Of a DNA stretch of 64,000 nt, positions 22,251 through 32,489 are shown in pieces. The first letter of the stretch is position 1, and each line of letters opens with the position of its first letter. Source of the DNA: Melieria omissa (taxonomy: Eukaryota; Arthropoda; Insecta; Diptera; Ulidiidae); assembly GCA_963971225.1 (NCBI GenBank), contig OZ020269.1, positions 44,599,264 to 44,663,263 on the forward strand. The letters are read 5' to 3'. The notes beneath the pieces are model-generated. The model was not told the origin of the DNA. It did not search any database and was given only the letters and a program-made list of their open reading frames with translations. The position numbers and the translations under genes were made by a program.

Positions 22251-24343
22251 TTATTTATAAAAGGAATTCAGACGTGATTTTAATTCATGTTTGGAAATCG
22301 AAAGATCGAGGTTAAGAGAGCCACAAAGGCCGAAATTCAAGAAGCATTTTTGAATTCGTTCAATACGATTAGAATGAGAAGAATAATATGGATTCCAGAC
22401 AAAAGATGCATACTCCAGACTCCAGAGAAAAGAAGTGTATAGGAGCTTGAGGGTGTAGGGATCAGAGAATTCGAAACTATTACGACGGACAAATGCTAGC
22501 AGAGAGTAGGATTTAGAGATAATAAAGTTCACATGATTAATAAATGACAGTTTGGGGTCAAAGATTACGCCAAGGTCTGTGAAGACGCTTAGCCTCTCGA
22601 GAGGCGTACTAGCAATACGATATGAGGACTGGATAAAAGTTGACGATTTACAGAATGTCATATAATAGCATTTTTTTAGATTAAATGAGAGCTGGTTTCT
22701 ATTGCACCACTGGTTGACGCTGTCCAAATCAGACTGTAGATCGTCGGCATCGCGGGGACTGCGGACAGCAGTGTAGATTTTTAGATCATCCGCATACAGC
22801 AGGAACTTACATTTGGAAAAGCAGTTACTAATATCATTGATAAACAGTACAAAGAACAGAGGACCAAGGATGCTGCCCTGAGGAACCCCGGAAGTAGCAG
22901 TGAATGGCTCAGAGTGAGAGCCATCAACAACAACAATGCATTGCCTATTACTAAGATAAGATTGGATCCATTCGAGGAAGACGGAATGGAACCCAAGCTG
23001 GGCTAGTTTAAGAACCAAAATGCGATGAGAAACCCTGTCAAATGCCTTTGAGAAATCCGTGTAAATGGTATCAACTTGAAATCCGGCGTTAAAGGCCGAG
23101 ATACAGTCATGCGCAAAAGTCGCGAGATTAGAAACGGTCGAGCGACCCGGAACGAAGCCATGCTGATTTAGACAAATCAGACTTTTAACTGCGAAATATA
23201 CTTTCTCCTTAACAATGCATTCAAACAGTTTAGATACACTTGACAATTTGGAGATAGGCCTGTAGTTATTAACATCATTCTTATTCCCAGATTTAAAAAT
23301 TGGCGTGATAAATGCAACCTTCCACGCGTAAATAAAAACACCTGTAGAAAGGGATTTATTAAACAAACATTTCAATGGATATGCCAGCGACGAGGAGAAC
23401 TTTTTTAACAGAAGGGAAGAGAGGCCATCCACATCTGATTGAGAGGAAGCCTTTAATGACGAAATACCACGCAGCACATCATCTGTACTTAAGGTCAAGG
23501 CACCAAAGTCAAGAAAAGTATCTTGAGCATAATTCGGTGCTACGGATGGGAGTGGATCAACAGGGAGGAAGTTAGATTTAAAAAACTGAGCAAAAAGATT
23601 AACTGCTTCAAGAGAAGAATTGGCAGTGGTGCCGTTGTAGGACAGAGCAGAGGGAATACTAGAGTTCACTTTTTTGGATTTAATAAATCGCCAAAAAGCT
23701 TTAGGGTTAGACTTGATGCTCGCCTCGAAAGATGATATATAATTCCTGTAAAGACGGCTATTAAGAGTATTAAATTCACTCTTATAAAATAAAAATTTTT
23801 GATTATGAGAGTATGAACCCGTGGTTTTAAACTTTATGTGAAACTTGTTCCGCAAATTTTTCAATCTTTTTAAACGAGGAGTGAACCAAGGGAGTTTATG
23901 CACTTTCTTAGGGAGCAAGGGAATGTTTAACCCTCCGATGCCCAACAAGGTCCGTAGGGACCTATGGCGTTTTTAAAAGCAATTATTTTGTATTGTATAC
24001 GTTTTTGCCTATCTGTCTGTAGTAAAAAATACATATATGTTTACTAAAAAATATACGCGATATTTAGCTTTTTGGCTTTCCAAATTCATCTACACACATT
24101 ATGTAACACTACATTATACAATTACACGCCTTATATGCAATATTACAAAAGAGGTCCCTGGGGACCTTGTTGGGCTTTGGCCGTTAAAAAATTAGCGGTT
24201 ATCGGAGTGTTAAGCGACAAATATCCGCAATTCTTAACTTAAATTCATTAAAACAAGTGGAGACATCAGCGGAAGAAAACAAGAGATCCCAATTGATTTC
24301 CGAAAAGAGCCGGTCAAGAAGGTTAAAGTTGCACAAGTTGAAG
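22251..24343 (-). pseudogene. LINE reverse transcriptase (ORF2 fragment)
   Basis: From 23926 to 22251 the frame is open for about 560 codons. It contains, in order, PWFTPRLKRLKNLRNK, the fingers motif ITPIFKSGNKNDVNNYRPIS, HGFVPGRST, DFSKAFDRVSH, SGVPQGSILGPLFF and the catalytic YADDLKIY, followed by the thumb and a C-terminal WNPYYSSHSNRIERIQKCF region. The extra 5' residues MLGIGGLN of the long frame come from the inserted MITE; the true upstream part resumes at 24210-24343. It lacks an endonuclease, so this copy is dead on arrival, but its RT is unusually intact. Confidence 0.9.
23931..24209. mobile_element. TTAA-flanked MITE inside the LINE
   Basis: A 279-bp piece with TTAA at 23927-23930 and 24210-24213, ends CCCTCCGAT / complement of CACTCCGAT, and an inner inverted pair GCCCAACAAGGTCC (23940 and, inverted, about 24160). 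piggyBac-type by target site. Non-coding. Confidence 0.8.
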
Positions 24344-25450
24344 TAATTTGTTAGGAATAGATCGTAGAATAGCATATGCAAATAAAAAATATCATTCTAG
24401 TTGGATGTGGAGAGGGGTTACCAGTGGATTAGCTGGGATGAAATTTACTGGGTCTTCCAGTAGGTAAGGATTTATTAGGGTTAATATGCTGCAATTGTGA
24501 TTACAAATCCTACAATATCCTTATATGTGATGTATGGATGGCATGGAATTTTATCTAAATTAAAGTTTACTCCTATTGAGTTATTAGACCCTGTTTGGTG
24601 AAGAAATAGAATGTGAATTAGTGTTATTGCAATATATATATATAGTACAATAAATGGGAGGATGAAGTGAAATGCAAAAAATCGTGTTAGAGTTGCATTG
24701 TCTACTGCGAATCCTCCTCAGACTCATTTTACTAAATCAACTCCTAAGAAAGGGATAGCTGATAATAAGTTTGTAATTACTGCTGCTCCTCAGAAAGATA
24801 TTTGTCCTCAAGGTAATACTTCTTCTTCTTCTTCTCGACTGGCACGACAGCCCGATTACGAGACTAAGGCCTAGCTACCCGCAACCGCCGGAGGACAGCT
24901 GCCGAAAGAAAAATTGTTTTTCTCTTTTTTTTCGGTGTTAGCAGCAACGGAGTCTTGAACCTGGGTTCGAGCGTCGCATTTGACTCGCGGTCCAATGCAC
25001 TAGCCAGCTGAGCTACGGAGGCTGCTCAAGGTAATACATATCCTATAAATGCTGTTGCTACTATTACTGCTGTTACTATTACTTAAAATAGAATAATAAT
25101 ACCATTAAATCATGTAGGTGTAAACAAGTAAGATCCGTAGTAGATCCCTCGTCCTACATGTAAATAAATGCAAATGAAGAAGAATGATGCTCTATTAGCA
25201 TGTAAAGTTCGCAATAATCATCCATAGTTTACGTCTCGACAGATGTGATTTACTCTATTAAATGGCATATTGATATCTGCTGTATAGTGCATGGCTAAGA
25301 ATAATCCAGTTAAAATTTGAGTAATTAAACATAATCCTAATAATGACCCAAACATCATCAGGCTGAAATATTAATAGGTACGAGTAAGTCAACTAATGCA
25401 TTATTTGCAATGTTGATTAAGGGATGCTGGGTTCGTAAAGGTTTGTTCAT
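24344..25450 (-). pseudogene. cob: Cytochrome b N-terminal and central part (NUMT)
   Basis: Begins at the ATG complementary to 25448-25450 (MNKPLRTQHPLINIANNALV) and continues through the heme-binding region to RSIPNKL at the LINE border. A SINE interrupts at 24820-25024. Frame changes occur, for example near the GSLLG region. Confidence 0.93.
24820..25024 (-). mobile_element. tRNA-derived SINE (second family) in NUMT cob
   Basis: Flanked by the 13-bp duplication CTCAAGGTAATAC (24807-24819 and 25025-25037). The minus-strand head GCCTCCGTAGCTCAGCTGGC has A box TAGCTCAGCTGG and a B box GGTTCAAGACTC; the tail is (GAA)n, seen as TTC repeats. The body shares CACGACAGCCCG...AGACTAAGGCCTAGCT with the other SINEs, but it is shorter with a different head. 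Confidence 0.9.
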
Positions 25451-25537
25451 TAGTTGTAAAGGACAATAGATTAGTTTAGTAATTGTTACGATTGCAATTA
25501 GGGTTACTAATAGATAATTTATTAACAGCAGTGGCGT
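25451..25537 (-). pseudogene. nad6: nad6 3' end (NUMT)
   Basis: Minus strand, directly upstream of cob as in mtDNA, reading a hydrophobic VTLIAIVTITKL-type end. Broken off by the insertion at 25538. Confidence 0.75.
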
Positions 25538-27588
25538 CCCCAGAGGGGGATTAGGGGGATGGATCCCCCCCCTTGGTCGAAGAATTCATTTATGCAATTT
25601 GATATAACAATATGGAATTCTGAAACATTTTTACTATTTGCTTTATCTCTTCTGTAATCACCCACTTAAAACCTAATAATTGAACCTCCCATGATCTGGC
25701 CAGACCATGATGTGAGCAAGAGGATTGTCAAGGATTGTTGTTAAGATATACAAAAATCAGAAAGTGTGAACACAATAATTTCTTTTGCTTGCCTACATTA
25801 TTTTTACGTAAAACGGTGAAAATATACTAGAATAATTAAGTAAATAGCGAGTTTCAACTTCAATGAATTAATTTTGAAATAAAAAAAAAAACGATAGTAA
25901 AGCAAGAAAATAAAAAAAATGTATTAATGTAAAATACGTTACTTATGGATCTACTTCAACTGCTTGACCAATGCAATTATTTCAACGATGTAATGCAGTA
26001 TCATGACTAAACCACATTGAGATTTTACATTCGACACATACAAATCGTGTTTTGATATATCTATTTCTGGATTCCTGCATTGTCAATAATTCTGAACTGC
26101 TTTGCAAAAGAAAAATATGCAAAACATGCTCAACATGGCCGGATATCTTTCTCCTTTTCGCCTTCGGTGTCGCTATCTTCACATTGAACTATCTAAACGA
26201 CCATTTTTTCTATCAGTATCAGAAGCTTGGTTTTTTTCAGGGCCAAATGAAAGCGTGAAACTGGCAGCACCGTTATTAGTACCTCTAGCAGCAAATTATT
26301 TAATATCTTAAATTCGTTGCTCTAAAGCATTAGTTTCCGCTATTGCTTAGACAATTTTTTTAGAGAAATTTTCTTCTCTGATTTAACTCCAGCGTCGAAG
26401 TTCAAAAACAATGTCCACCTGATCCTCAAAATAGCATTTCCTTCCTTTCATCTCTGCCACAGAAAACACCCAATCGAATTGATAAAAAACCAGACTCGAC
26501 AAGACCACAAATGCTTCCTTCACTTCAGGATTGTAATTGAATTGACACCAAAACACGGACATAACCATGAATACAATGGATAAGTATTAATTTTGAATAT
26601 GTTCCAATATTATTTTCCAAGAAAAATTCAAATTTATTAACCCAAAGAAAATAAAAGCCAAGGTGAATGACACTTGAACCAGGTACATTTTGCGTCAGCT
26701 AATTTATGTCACTATTAACGGGATGGCACGAAAAAAATGCTTCAAATCGGGTCAGATGGGAAAGCCTAGTTGAAAATATATATATAAAATAAAAAACATA
26801 TTTATAAACAATTCTGACAATAATTACGTCGAAACTAACAAAAAAAAACTGAAAATAACTGGCAATTTTGTATGAAAATGCACCATGGTCTGGCCAAGCC
26901 ATGGTTTTGGGTTTTGTGCTTAGAAAGGATCAGTTAAGGATATCATGAAATATTAGCTCGATACCTTAATTACAACATTACTAAAGTGGATCCAAAGTTC
27001 AATATGGTCTGGCCAGAACCGGATGCCCGCAGAAGTGTTAAGAATAAATGATGATAAATAAATAAATAAATAAATGATAAATGAAAAAATCAGCATTGCA
27101 TTTGTTCTTGCAGAATAGTTGTATTTTCAGTTTTCCCAAAAGTATCGACTATTTACCAAGGTAGTAATCAAACGCAGGCTTCATGCAAACCCTGCATCAG
27201 CTGTTGAAATTTGAAAAAAAATTCACTTACATTTTTTTGGTGAATTGTGTGTAAACATGGAAACATGGTCACCTCTATCATAATTAAATTTCATGGTTTT
27301 CAGACAAATTTTGAATCGCACACTTAAAATTTTCAAACGTTAATTCTTTTTTTGGTCGACATGAAAATACGTTCACATAAAGGCAAAGAAAAAATAAAAT
27401 TGGTTTGTGAATTATCTGGGTGTCATTATGCGAGTTCTAGATAAGTCTCGAATCTGTGTTGCGTGTACGCAACGTTGGCGCCACGTCGACAAATGAATTT
27501 AAATTAAAATGAAATTATATAAAATAAGTTTTTTAAGAATAACTGATAGCATATATGTATCTCGCAAAAACGGCGAAGCACTATCCCC
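25538..27588. mobile_element. Composite insertion in NUMT nad6, family unresolved
   Basis: The left end CAGTGGCGTCCCCAG is hAT-like, but I find no matching right end. Inside are two near-palindromes, CATGATCTGGCCAGACCATG (25690-25709) and CCATGGTCTGGCCAAGCCATGG-like (26883-26904), a third half-copy at 27003, an AAAT microsatellite (27054-27078) and GTTGCGTGTACGCAACGT (about 27463). Minus-strand frame 26182-25982 has a possible zinc-binding CVECKISMW segment, weakly like a piggyBac C-terminus. Probably more than one event. Confidence 0.4.
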
Positions 27589-27682
27589 ACTTATAATAAT
27601 AATAAAGTGATGAACAATAGAGTTGAAATAGTTGTTAATTTTATTCATAAAGAAAATATTTTATTTGAAGCTAGGGAGGTTA
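27589..27682 (-). pseudogene. nad6: nad6 central part (NUMT)
   Basis: Minus strand reads TSLASNKMFSLSMKLTTIST with mitochondrial code, joined to the next nad6 piece once the SINE at 27683-28018 is removed. Confidence 0.82.
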
Positions 27683-28018
27683 ATAATAATTTAATTCATT
27701 GGCGCGACAGCCCGCTTACGCGAGACTAAGGCCTAGCTTCCCGCAACCACCCGTGTTGTGCGTGTGAATTTTGTACGCGGGTGGAAGGGACCTACAGTTT
27801 TATGCCGGTTCTGAACGGCAGGTTGGGAGCTTTTTCATAGGCAATTTTTACTCTCAGAGGTTTGCCATTTCCAGCTGAGAGGACAGCCACCGAAAGAGAA
27901 AACGAGTTTCCCGTTATTTTTTTTAGGTGTTACTACATGCAGAATTCGAACATGCGTCGCTCTGCATGCGACTCGCTGGACCGCGCACTAACCAACTGAG
28001 CCACGGCGGCTGCCAGGG
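27683..28018 (-). mobile_element. tRNA-derived SINE in NUMT nad6
   Basis: Flanked by the 14-bp duplication AGCTAGGGAGGTTA (27669-27682, 28019-28032), which is a single sequence in nad6. tRNA-like head at the right end on the minus strand (CCGCCGTGGCTCAGTTGG), ATT-rich tail at the left. Same family as 8063, 33998, 41174 and 45310. Confidence 0.92.
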
Positions 28019-28032
28019 AGCTAGGGAGGTTA

Positions 28033-28150
28033 CATAGATAAATAAGACTAGTATTCCTCCTAGGAAAATTAAGAATAGAATACACGGGAATCAGAAGCTG
28101 CTAGCTGTTAATCCTGTCAGCAAACAAATTATTAGGGTTTGTACTAGAAG
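28033..28150 (-). pseudogene. nad6: nad6 piece (NUMT)
   Basis: Minus strand reads LLVQTLIICLLTGLTASSFW and FLGGMLVLFIYVTS with mitochondrial code. Broken by the hAT element. Confidence 0.88.
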
Positions 28151-29082
28151 CAGTGGCGCACGCAGGATTTTGTTGGTGGGGTTTTGTGTAACTTTGTTGA
28201 GAACTTTGAAGTAAGATAAAACTTAGATGTATGACAGACTGGGATCCAAAACATGTATGTTTTCCGTACCTGACATATTTTGGTCTTGAAAGTTCAAAAT
28301 ATAAAATTTAGCTAAAAGGAAACAATTTTTCTCTTTCATTTGATACCCATATCTTCATCATTGCACAACCGCAAATATAAAAAAAAAAAAAATTTGAAAT
28401 GTGTATCTCCTTAAAATTTTAAAGTCCTTTTAAAAGGACTTTGGGCCAGAAAATAAAAAGTGACTCTGCCAGGTTACGATAAATGACCTCTAGTTCCACG
28501 CTTTTATCAACATTAGGAAAAAAATGTACGAACCCTGCGAAAAAAAATGTTTGCAATAAATTAAAAAGTGGTGTTTCACTCAGTTCATCATAACTTTGTC
28601 ATTTTTCTTTCGATTCTATTGATGTTAGGCACAAATAAAAAAATATTTGCTATCTATCTATAAAAAAAACATTCCAAAATTTATGATTTTTGAAAATTGT
28701 CGAAAAATTCACTTTTTTACAACTTTCACCGTCCAAATCTTATCTGATTTGGACAATCTGTACATCTCTGGAAAGACTAAGGTATCATCTGACCGACGGA
28801 CAGCTTGTGTTAGGCGAATTATTCGTATTATTATGTATGTGCTCAAAACTGAAAAAACGGGTTTTTCGAAGATTTTTTCGATTTTTTATCTTCAGTTTGT
28901 GTTCAGCGGCCGGCCCAAAGTTAGACTAGAAAACACTTATTTTTCGGTGCATTTTGTGTGTCGAGTAGTGTAATTGATAATTGAATATATATGCAACGGT
29001 TATAAATTAAATGTCTGTACTAACTTAAGGATACTTCGGGGAGGGTTTAAACCCCAAAAACCTTCCCCTGTGTGCGCCACTG
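28151..29082. mobile_element. Non-autonomous hAT element in NUMT nad6
   Basis: A 932-bp element with TIR CAGTGGCGCACGCAGG / complement of CAGTGGCGCACACAGG and 8-bp TSD ACTAGAAG (28143-28150, 29083-29090). TSD length and CAG ends fit hAT. No transposase; the frame at 28647-28973 has no recognisable domain. Confidence 0.9.
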
Positions 29083-29090
29083 ACTAGAAG

Positions 29091-29200
29091 TATAAGTCCT
29101 ATAGCTAAGGGGTGGTTTATTTGCATGAAGATTAATCTGAAGATAAAAGGTAAAATATATAGAGTTATTTGTAAAATATCAAGAGGTAGTTTGTAAAAAT
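29091..29200 (-). pseudogene. nad6: nad6 5' part (NUMT)
   Basis: Minus strand reads QITLYILPFIFRLIFMQINH with MHPLA-like continuation typical of the insect nad6 N-terminus. trnP expected between here and trnT is missing or reduced. Confidence 0.8.
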
Positions 29201-29234
29201 TAATTAATTAAAGGAAATGTTTCTTTCTCTTAAA

Positions 29235-29298
29235 GTTTTAAAAGATAGTTTCTTATTTTCGATTAACAAGACCAATGTTTTTGTTAAACTATTAAGAC
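29235..29298 (-). pseudogene. trnT: Mitochondrial tRNA-Thr (NUMT)
   Basis: 64 nt on the minus strand: GTCTTAATAGTTTAACAAAA start, CATTGGTCTTGT anticodon region and ...TTTTAAAAC end. In the expected place before nad4L. Confidence 0.85.
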
Positions 29299-29300
29299 TA

Positions 29301-29336
29301 ATGTTAATAATTTTGTATTGAGGATTACCTAGTATT
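29301..29336 (+). pseudogene. nad4L: nad4L start (NUMT right end)
   Basis: Plus strand with mitochondrial code: MLMILYWGLPSI, the usual nad4L N-terminus. Homology ends here, marking the right NUMT border. Confidence 0.8.
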
Positions 29337-29730
29337 GTTTTTTTCTAATAGGTATTTTTGTTTTTGTGTCTAACCGTAAGCATTTATTATATCGCTTTAC
29401 TGTCTTCGGCAAGTTTGTAGATATTTTAACGACCAACAAATTTGCTTAAGACACCAACACAAAAAAAAAATACATTCAAACTGTGTTTTCGACAAAAATG
29501 TCCCAAAAACCCCACTTTCGTCGAGGCATAAAAACAGTATAGCGAACCCTAGTGAAAAAAATAAATGGGTATGCTTTTATATAGACGGCTCGCGTATGAA
29601 CTGACTGTAGGCAGCATTGTTCGCTGTAATGGCTGCGCGACAATCTTCGTCGCCATTGGTGTCTTAGTGGTGGACAGGAAAGGAAATTTTCTGTGGCGGC
29701 GTGCATAGAGTGGGATATGTAAGCCCATAA
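29337..29730. repeat. Diverged repeat fragments
   Basis: The stretch at 29395-29460 resembles the inner arm of the inverted-repeat element that follows (CTGTCTTCGGCAAGTTTG versus CTGTCTTCAGCAAACTTG). The stretch 29530-29585 (AGCGAACCCTAGTGAAAAAA) resembles the terminus of the element at 54865-56169. No gene. Confidence 0.5.
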
Positions 29731-31651
29731 CACTGTGCGACAATTTTGGGGTCATGGAATCTAACCCGGAACCGACCAAGATTAATCGATAGTACTCTTA
29801 TAGAGTAACAAAACACTAGTTGGGTTTTGCAAAGTTAGTTGCCGTTTACAAGTTACAGCCGTGTGAAGTTTGTGTGTGTTAGTATTTTTTCAACCAGGTT
29901 TTTCTTTATAAGTCTTAAGATATTCAAAATATTGAATTGCTGTCTTCAGCAAACTTGCTGCTAATTCTTAGATGAACAAATTCTCTGAAGACTGTGTAAC
30001 AAAATTATTACACCTTATCGAAATTTTGGGGGTCAATGTTAAAGAAATCGACTTTTTTTATTGTAATAGAAAAAAACGTGTTTTTTATTCTATTAATATT
30101 AATGCAAAATCGCATTTGTGTTGCCAAAAATAAAAAAGTATGCTTAACCCTCTAACTTCACAAAGAGATGTTTTTTTTGCAAAATAAAGTGAAAAATTTT
30201 TCAAGTCTAAATTTATTTTAGTCTGTTCGTTTTCTCCTAAAAATCCTCCGGGTACGTTTGCTGACAACACCAACTAATTTCGATGTACGGGCCAGAAACG
30301 AACTTTATCTGTACGCTGAGACATCGTTTCAACGTGGAATGCATGGGCGCCAGTGTTCAAAAGGGTTGCCCGGGGAATACCCGAAGTGACGGCAGCAAGC
30401 TGCTCATCTTAACTGAGCAATTACCGAAAAAGTATCGGTAAAATAACACCACACATGCCATAATTCGACGAAGTTCTAAGGAGTCAATAGAGCTGGATGC
30501 CCTACTGTCCCCTATAAGCTTGATCACTCGGTTTTGCACCCGGTCCAGGAGCTCCAAATGGGTTTTTGAAGCCCCCGCCCATAGGTGCGAATTAAACTCC
30601 ATTTTAGGTCGGATATAGGTAGTGTAAATAATGCGGAGATCAGACGGAGTGAAATATTTTTTGCACCGCTTTAGGAAGCCGAGGCACTTGGCTGCTTCTT
30701 TCGACACGCCAAAAATATGATCGTTCCAACGAAGTTCGTTCTTAATGAACATTCCCAGAACATCAAGAGCTGCCGATTCCGCAATACTCACACCACCCAT
30801 AACCAGGGATGTTGGGAGACTCGTTTGTGGGATAACAGGCAACATTGGGTCTTGCGAGGATTAAAATTTACCTGTTCGCTTGACCCCACTTGGAGATTGT
30901 TTGCTATTGAGTGTGTCATTCATACTGCGCCGTTCTCTCTCAATCTTTTCATACGCTGTACTGAACCCTTATAAATTTCAGAACGATATTTGCCCAAAAA
31001 TCCATTAATAACTTTTTTATCGATTGCCATGCTTTCAATTCATCACCAACTAACACCACATCAAATGTCTCTGTTTTCATTCATTTCCGTATATCTGTAC
31101 CATTAACAACTCCAGGTATAAAAGACACTTATCACAAAACTTTTCAAACATACTAAAATATATGTACAATAAAATTTCAAATTTAGACTTGAAAATTTTT
31201 TCACTTTATTTTGCAAAAAAACATCTCTTTGTGAAGTTAGAGGGTTAAGCATACTTTTTTATTTTTGGCAACACAAATGCGATTTTGCATTAATATTAAT
31301 AGAATAAAAAACACGTTTTTTTTATTACAATAAAAAAAAGTCGATTTCTTTAACATTGACCCCCAAAATTTCGATAAGGTGTAATAATTTTGTTACACAG
31401 TCTTCAGAGAATTTGTTCATCTAAGAATTAGCAGCAAGTTTGCTGAAGACAGCAATTCAATATTTTGAATATCTTAAGACTTATAAAGAAAAACCTGGTT
31501 GAAAAAATACTAACACACACAAACTTCACACGGCTGTAACTTGTAAACGGCAACTAACTTTGCAAAACCCAACTAGTGTTTTGTTACTCTATAAGAGTAC
31601 TATCGATTAATCTTGGTCGGTTCTGGGTTAGAAAAAGCTGTCGCACAGTGT
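29731..31651. mobile_element. Long inverted-repeat (foldback-like) element with captured LINE fragment
   Basis: Arms of about 490 bp (29731-30220 and 31185-31651), inverted and closely matching; tips CACTGTGCGACA. Flanked by TAA (29728-29730, 31652-31654). The left arm has an extra block after the tip. The central 960 bp contains a LINE RT C-terminal fragment (30357-30960, minus). The superfamily is uncertain; CACTG tips would allow CACTA/Chapaev-like. Confidence 0.75.
30357..30960 (-). pseudogene. LINE reverse transcriptase C-terminal fragment
   Basis: The 162-codon frame contains YTTYIRPKMEFNSHLWAGAS and LLDRVQNRVIKLIGD, blocks found C-terminal to the RT domain in CR1/Jockey-group LINEs. 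Weak upstream similarity extends to about 30960. It lies between the two arms of the inverted-repeat element. Confidence 0.7.
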
Positions 31652-31654
31652 AAT

Positions 31655-32024
31655 CAGCCGGAGAGTTTGCGGAGTAGGCTTCGGCTACCCCTTGTGATCG
31701 CAACTTACTGATGTCAAGCTTTCTTCGCAACCTAGGCTGTGCGGTCTTCGCTGCGCAAAGACGCATACGTTGGCTGCAACAAGGTAGTGGTCCGACGTTC
31801 GGCCCTCGGAACGTGCGCATAACTAGAATGCTAGACGCATGGTATCCATCAATCGCAATGTGATCAATCTGGTTGCGAGTGGATTGATCGGGGGATAACC
31901 CTGTGGCCTTGTGGATGTTGAGGTGGTGGAAACTCCCGAGCCGAAATCGATCAACCTCAGACCGTTGTTCGAAGTGGTCGCATGGAGGCTGAACTGCCCG
32001 ACTCACTATGGCCTGGTTTGCCAT
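31655..32024 (-). pseudogene. RTE-clade LINE endonuclease fragment (inverted part)
   Basis: The minus-strand frame includes FHHLNIHKATGLSPDQSTRN, QIDHIAIDGYHASSILVMRT and FRGPN, typical of the C-terminal half of an RTE apurinic endonuclease. The SDHYL catalytic block is degenerate. It points opposite to the RT that follows, suggesting a 5' inversion of one RTE insertion. Confidence 0.75.
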
Positions 32025-32489
32025 TTTTCGTTGTAAAAATCATAACTTCTGAACCAATAAAGATATTTAAAAAATTTAAACTGCATCTGCAAACAGGGTG
32101 CCACAGTAACAGGGGGCTTTAAAATTCGTTGCCAAAGTTAAGATTTACTAAATCTTCATACTACAATGAAATTACTTTTTTGTTTGCATTAAAAAATGCA
32201 TTTTTAATGTATTTTTAAGGTAAGGAATGTCTAATAATGAAACCATTTCTAAGCTGTAAGTATGGAAAAATACCGGAATGCGAAATGCAGAAACGACGCC
32301 CGAAAATTTTTCCAGAAAGTCTTGCTCCTGCAGAGACGAAACCGGGGATCTGTTTACAGATTCGCAGGGTGTAGTGAGGTTGTGAAAGCAGCACTTCATC
32401 CAGCTGCTCGCAGGCGACGAAGGGAATAATACCAACAGCGGTGAAGTTGTACAAACGGCACCAATTGATGACGACGATTTGGACGTGCC
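32025..32489. other. Sequence between RTE endonuclease and RT parts
   Basis: Plus strand 32395-32530 reads a degenerate endonuclease-RT linker (HPAARRRRREGNNTNSGEVV); the remainder is unassigned. Confidence 0.45.

Larger units (their letters stand above)
22116..24343 (-). mobile_element. CR1/Jockey-type LINE inserted in NUMT cob, 5'-truncated
   Basis: Minus-strand element flanked by TAATTT (22110-22115 and 24344-24349), which is single in cob. Its 3' end is a run of ATGAAATGAAA-type repeats (22116-22150), not a simple poly(A). The 5' end is truncated in the endonuclease-RT linker (YFNLCNFNLLDRLF). A 279-bp TTAA MITE splits it at 23931-24209. Confidence 0.88.
20085..29336. other. Nuclear mitochondrial DNA insertion (NUMT), fragmented by later insertions
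   Basis: In window order it reads: 3' end of 16S rRNA (+), trnL1 (+), nad1 pieces (+), trnS2 (-), cob (-), nad6 (-), trnT (-), start of nad4L (+). This is exactly the insect mitochondrial order seen from the minority strand, so it derives from one continuous piece of mtDNA of about 3 kb with some deletions (most of nad1, trnP). It is interrupted by E2, a TTAA MITE, a LINE, two SINEs, a composite insertion and a hAT element. Read with the mitochondrial code the genes carry indels; read with the nuclear code they have stops. Confidence 0.93.

Noticed and set aside
22251..23948. Host reverse-transcriptase gene with ATG at 23948
   Set aside because: The first codons belong to an inserted TTAA MITE; the frame is a 5'-truncated LINE.
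28647..28973. Overlapping frames inside the hAT element as a transposase
   Set aside because: No hAT dimerisation or catalytic motif can be read; the element is non-autonomous.
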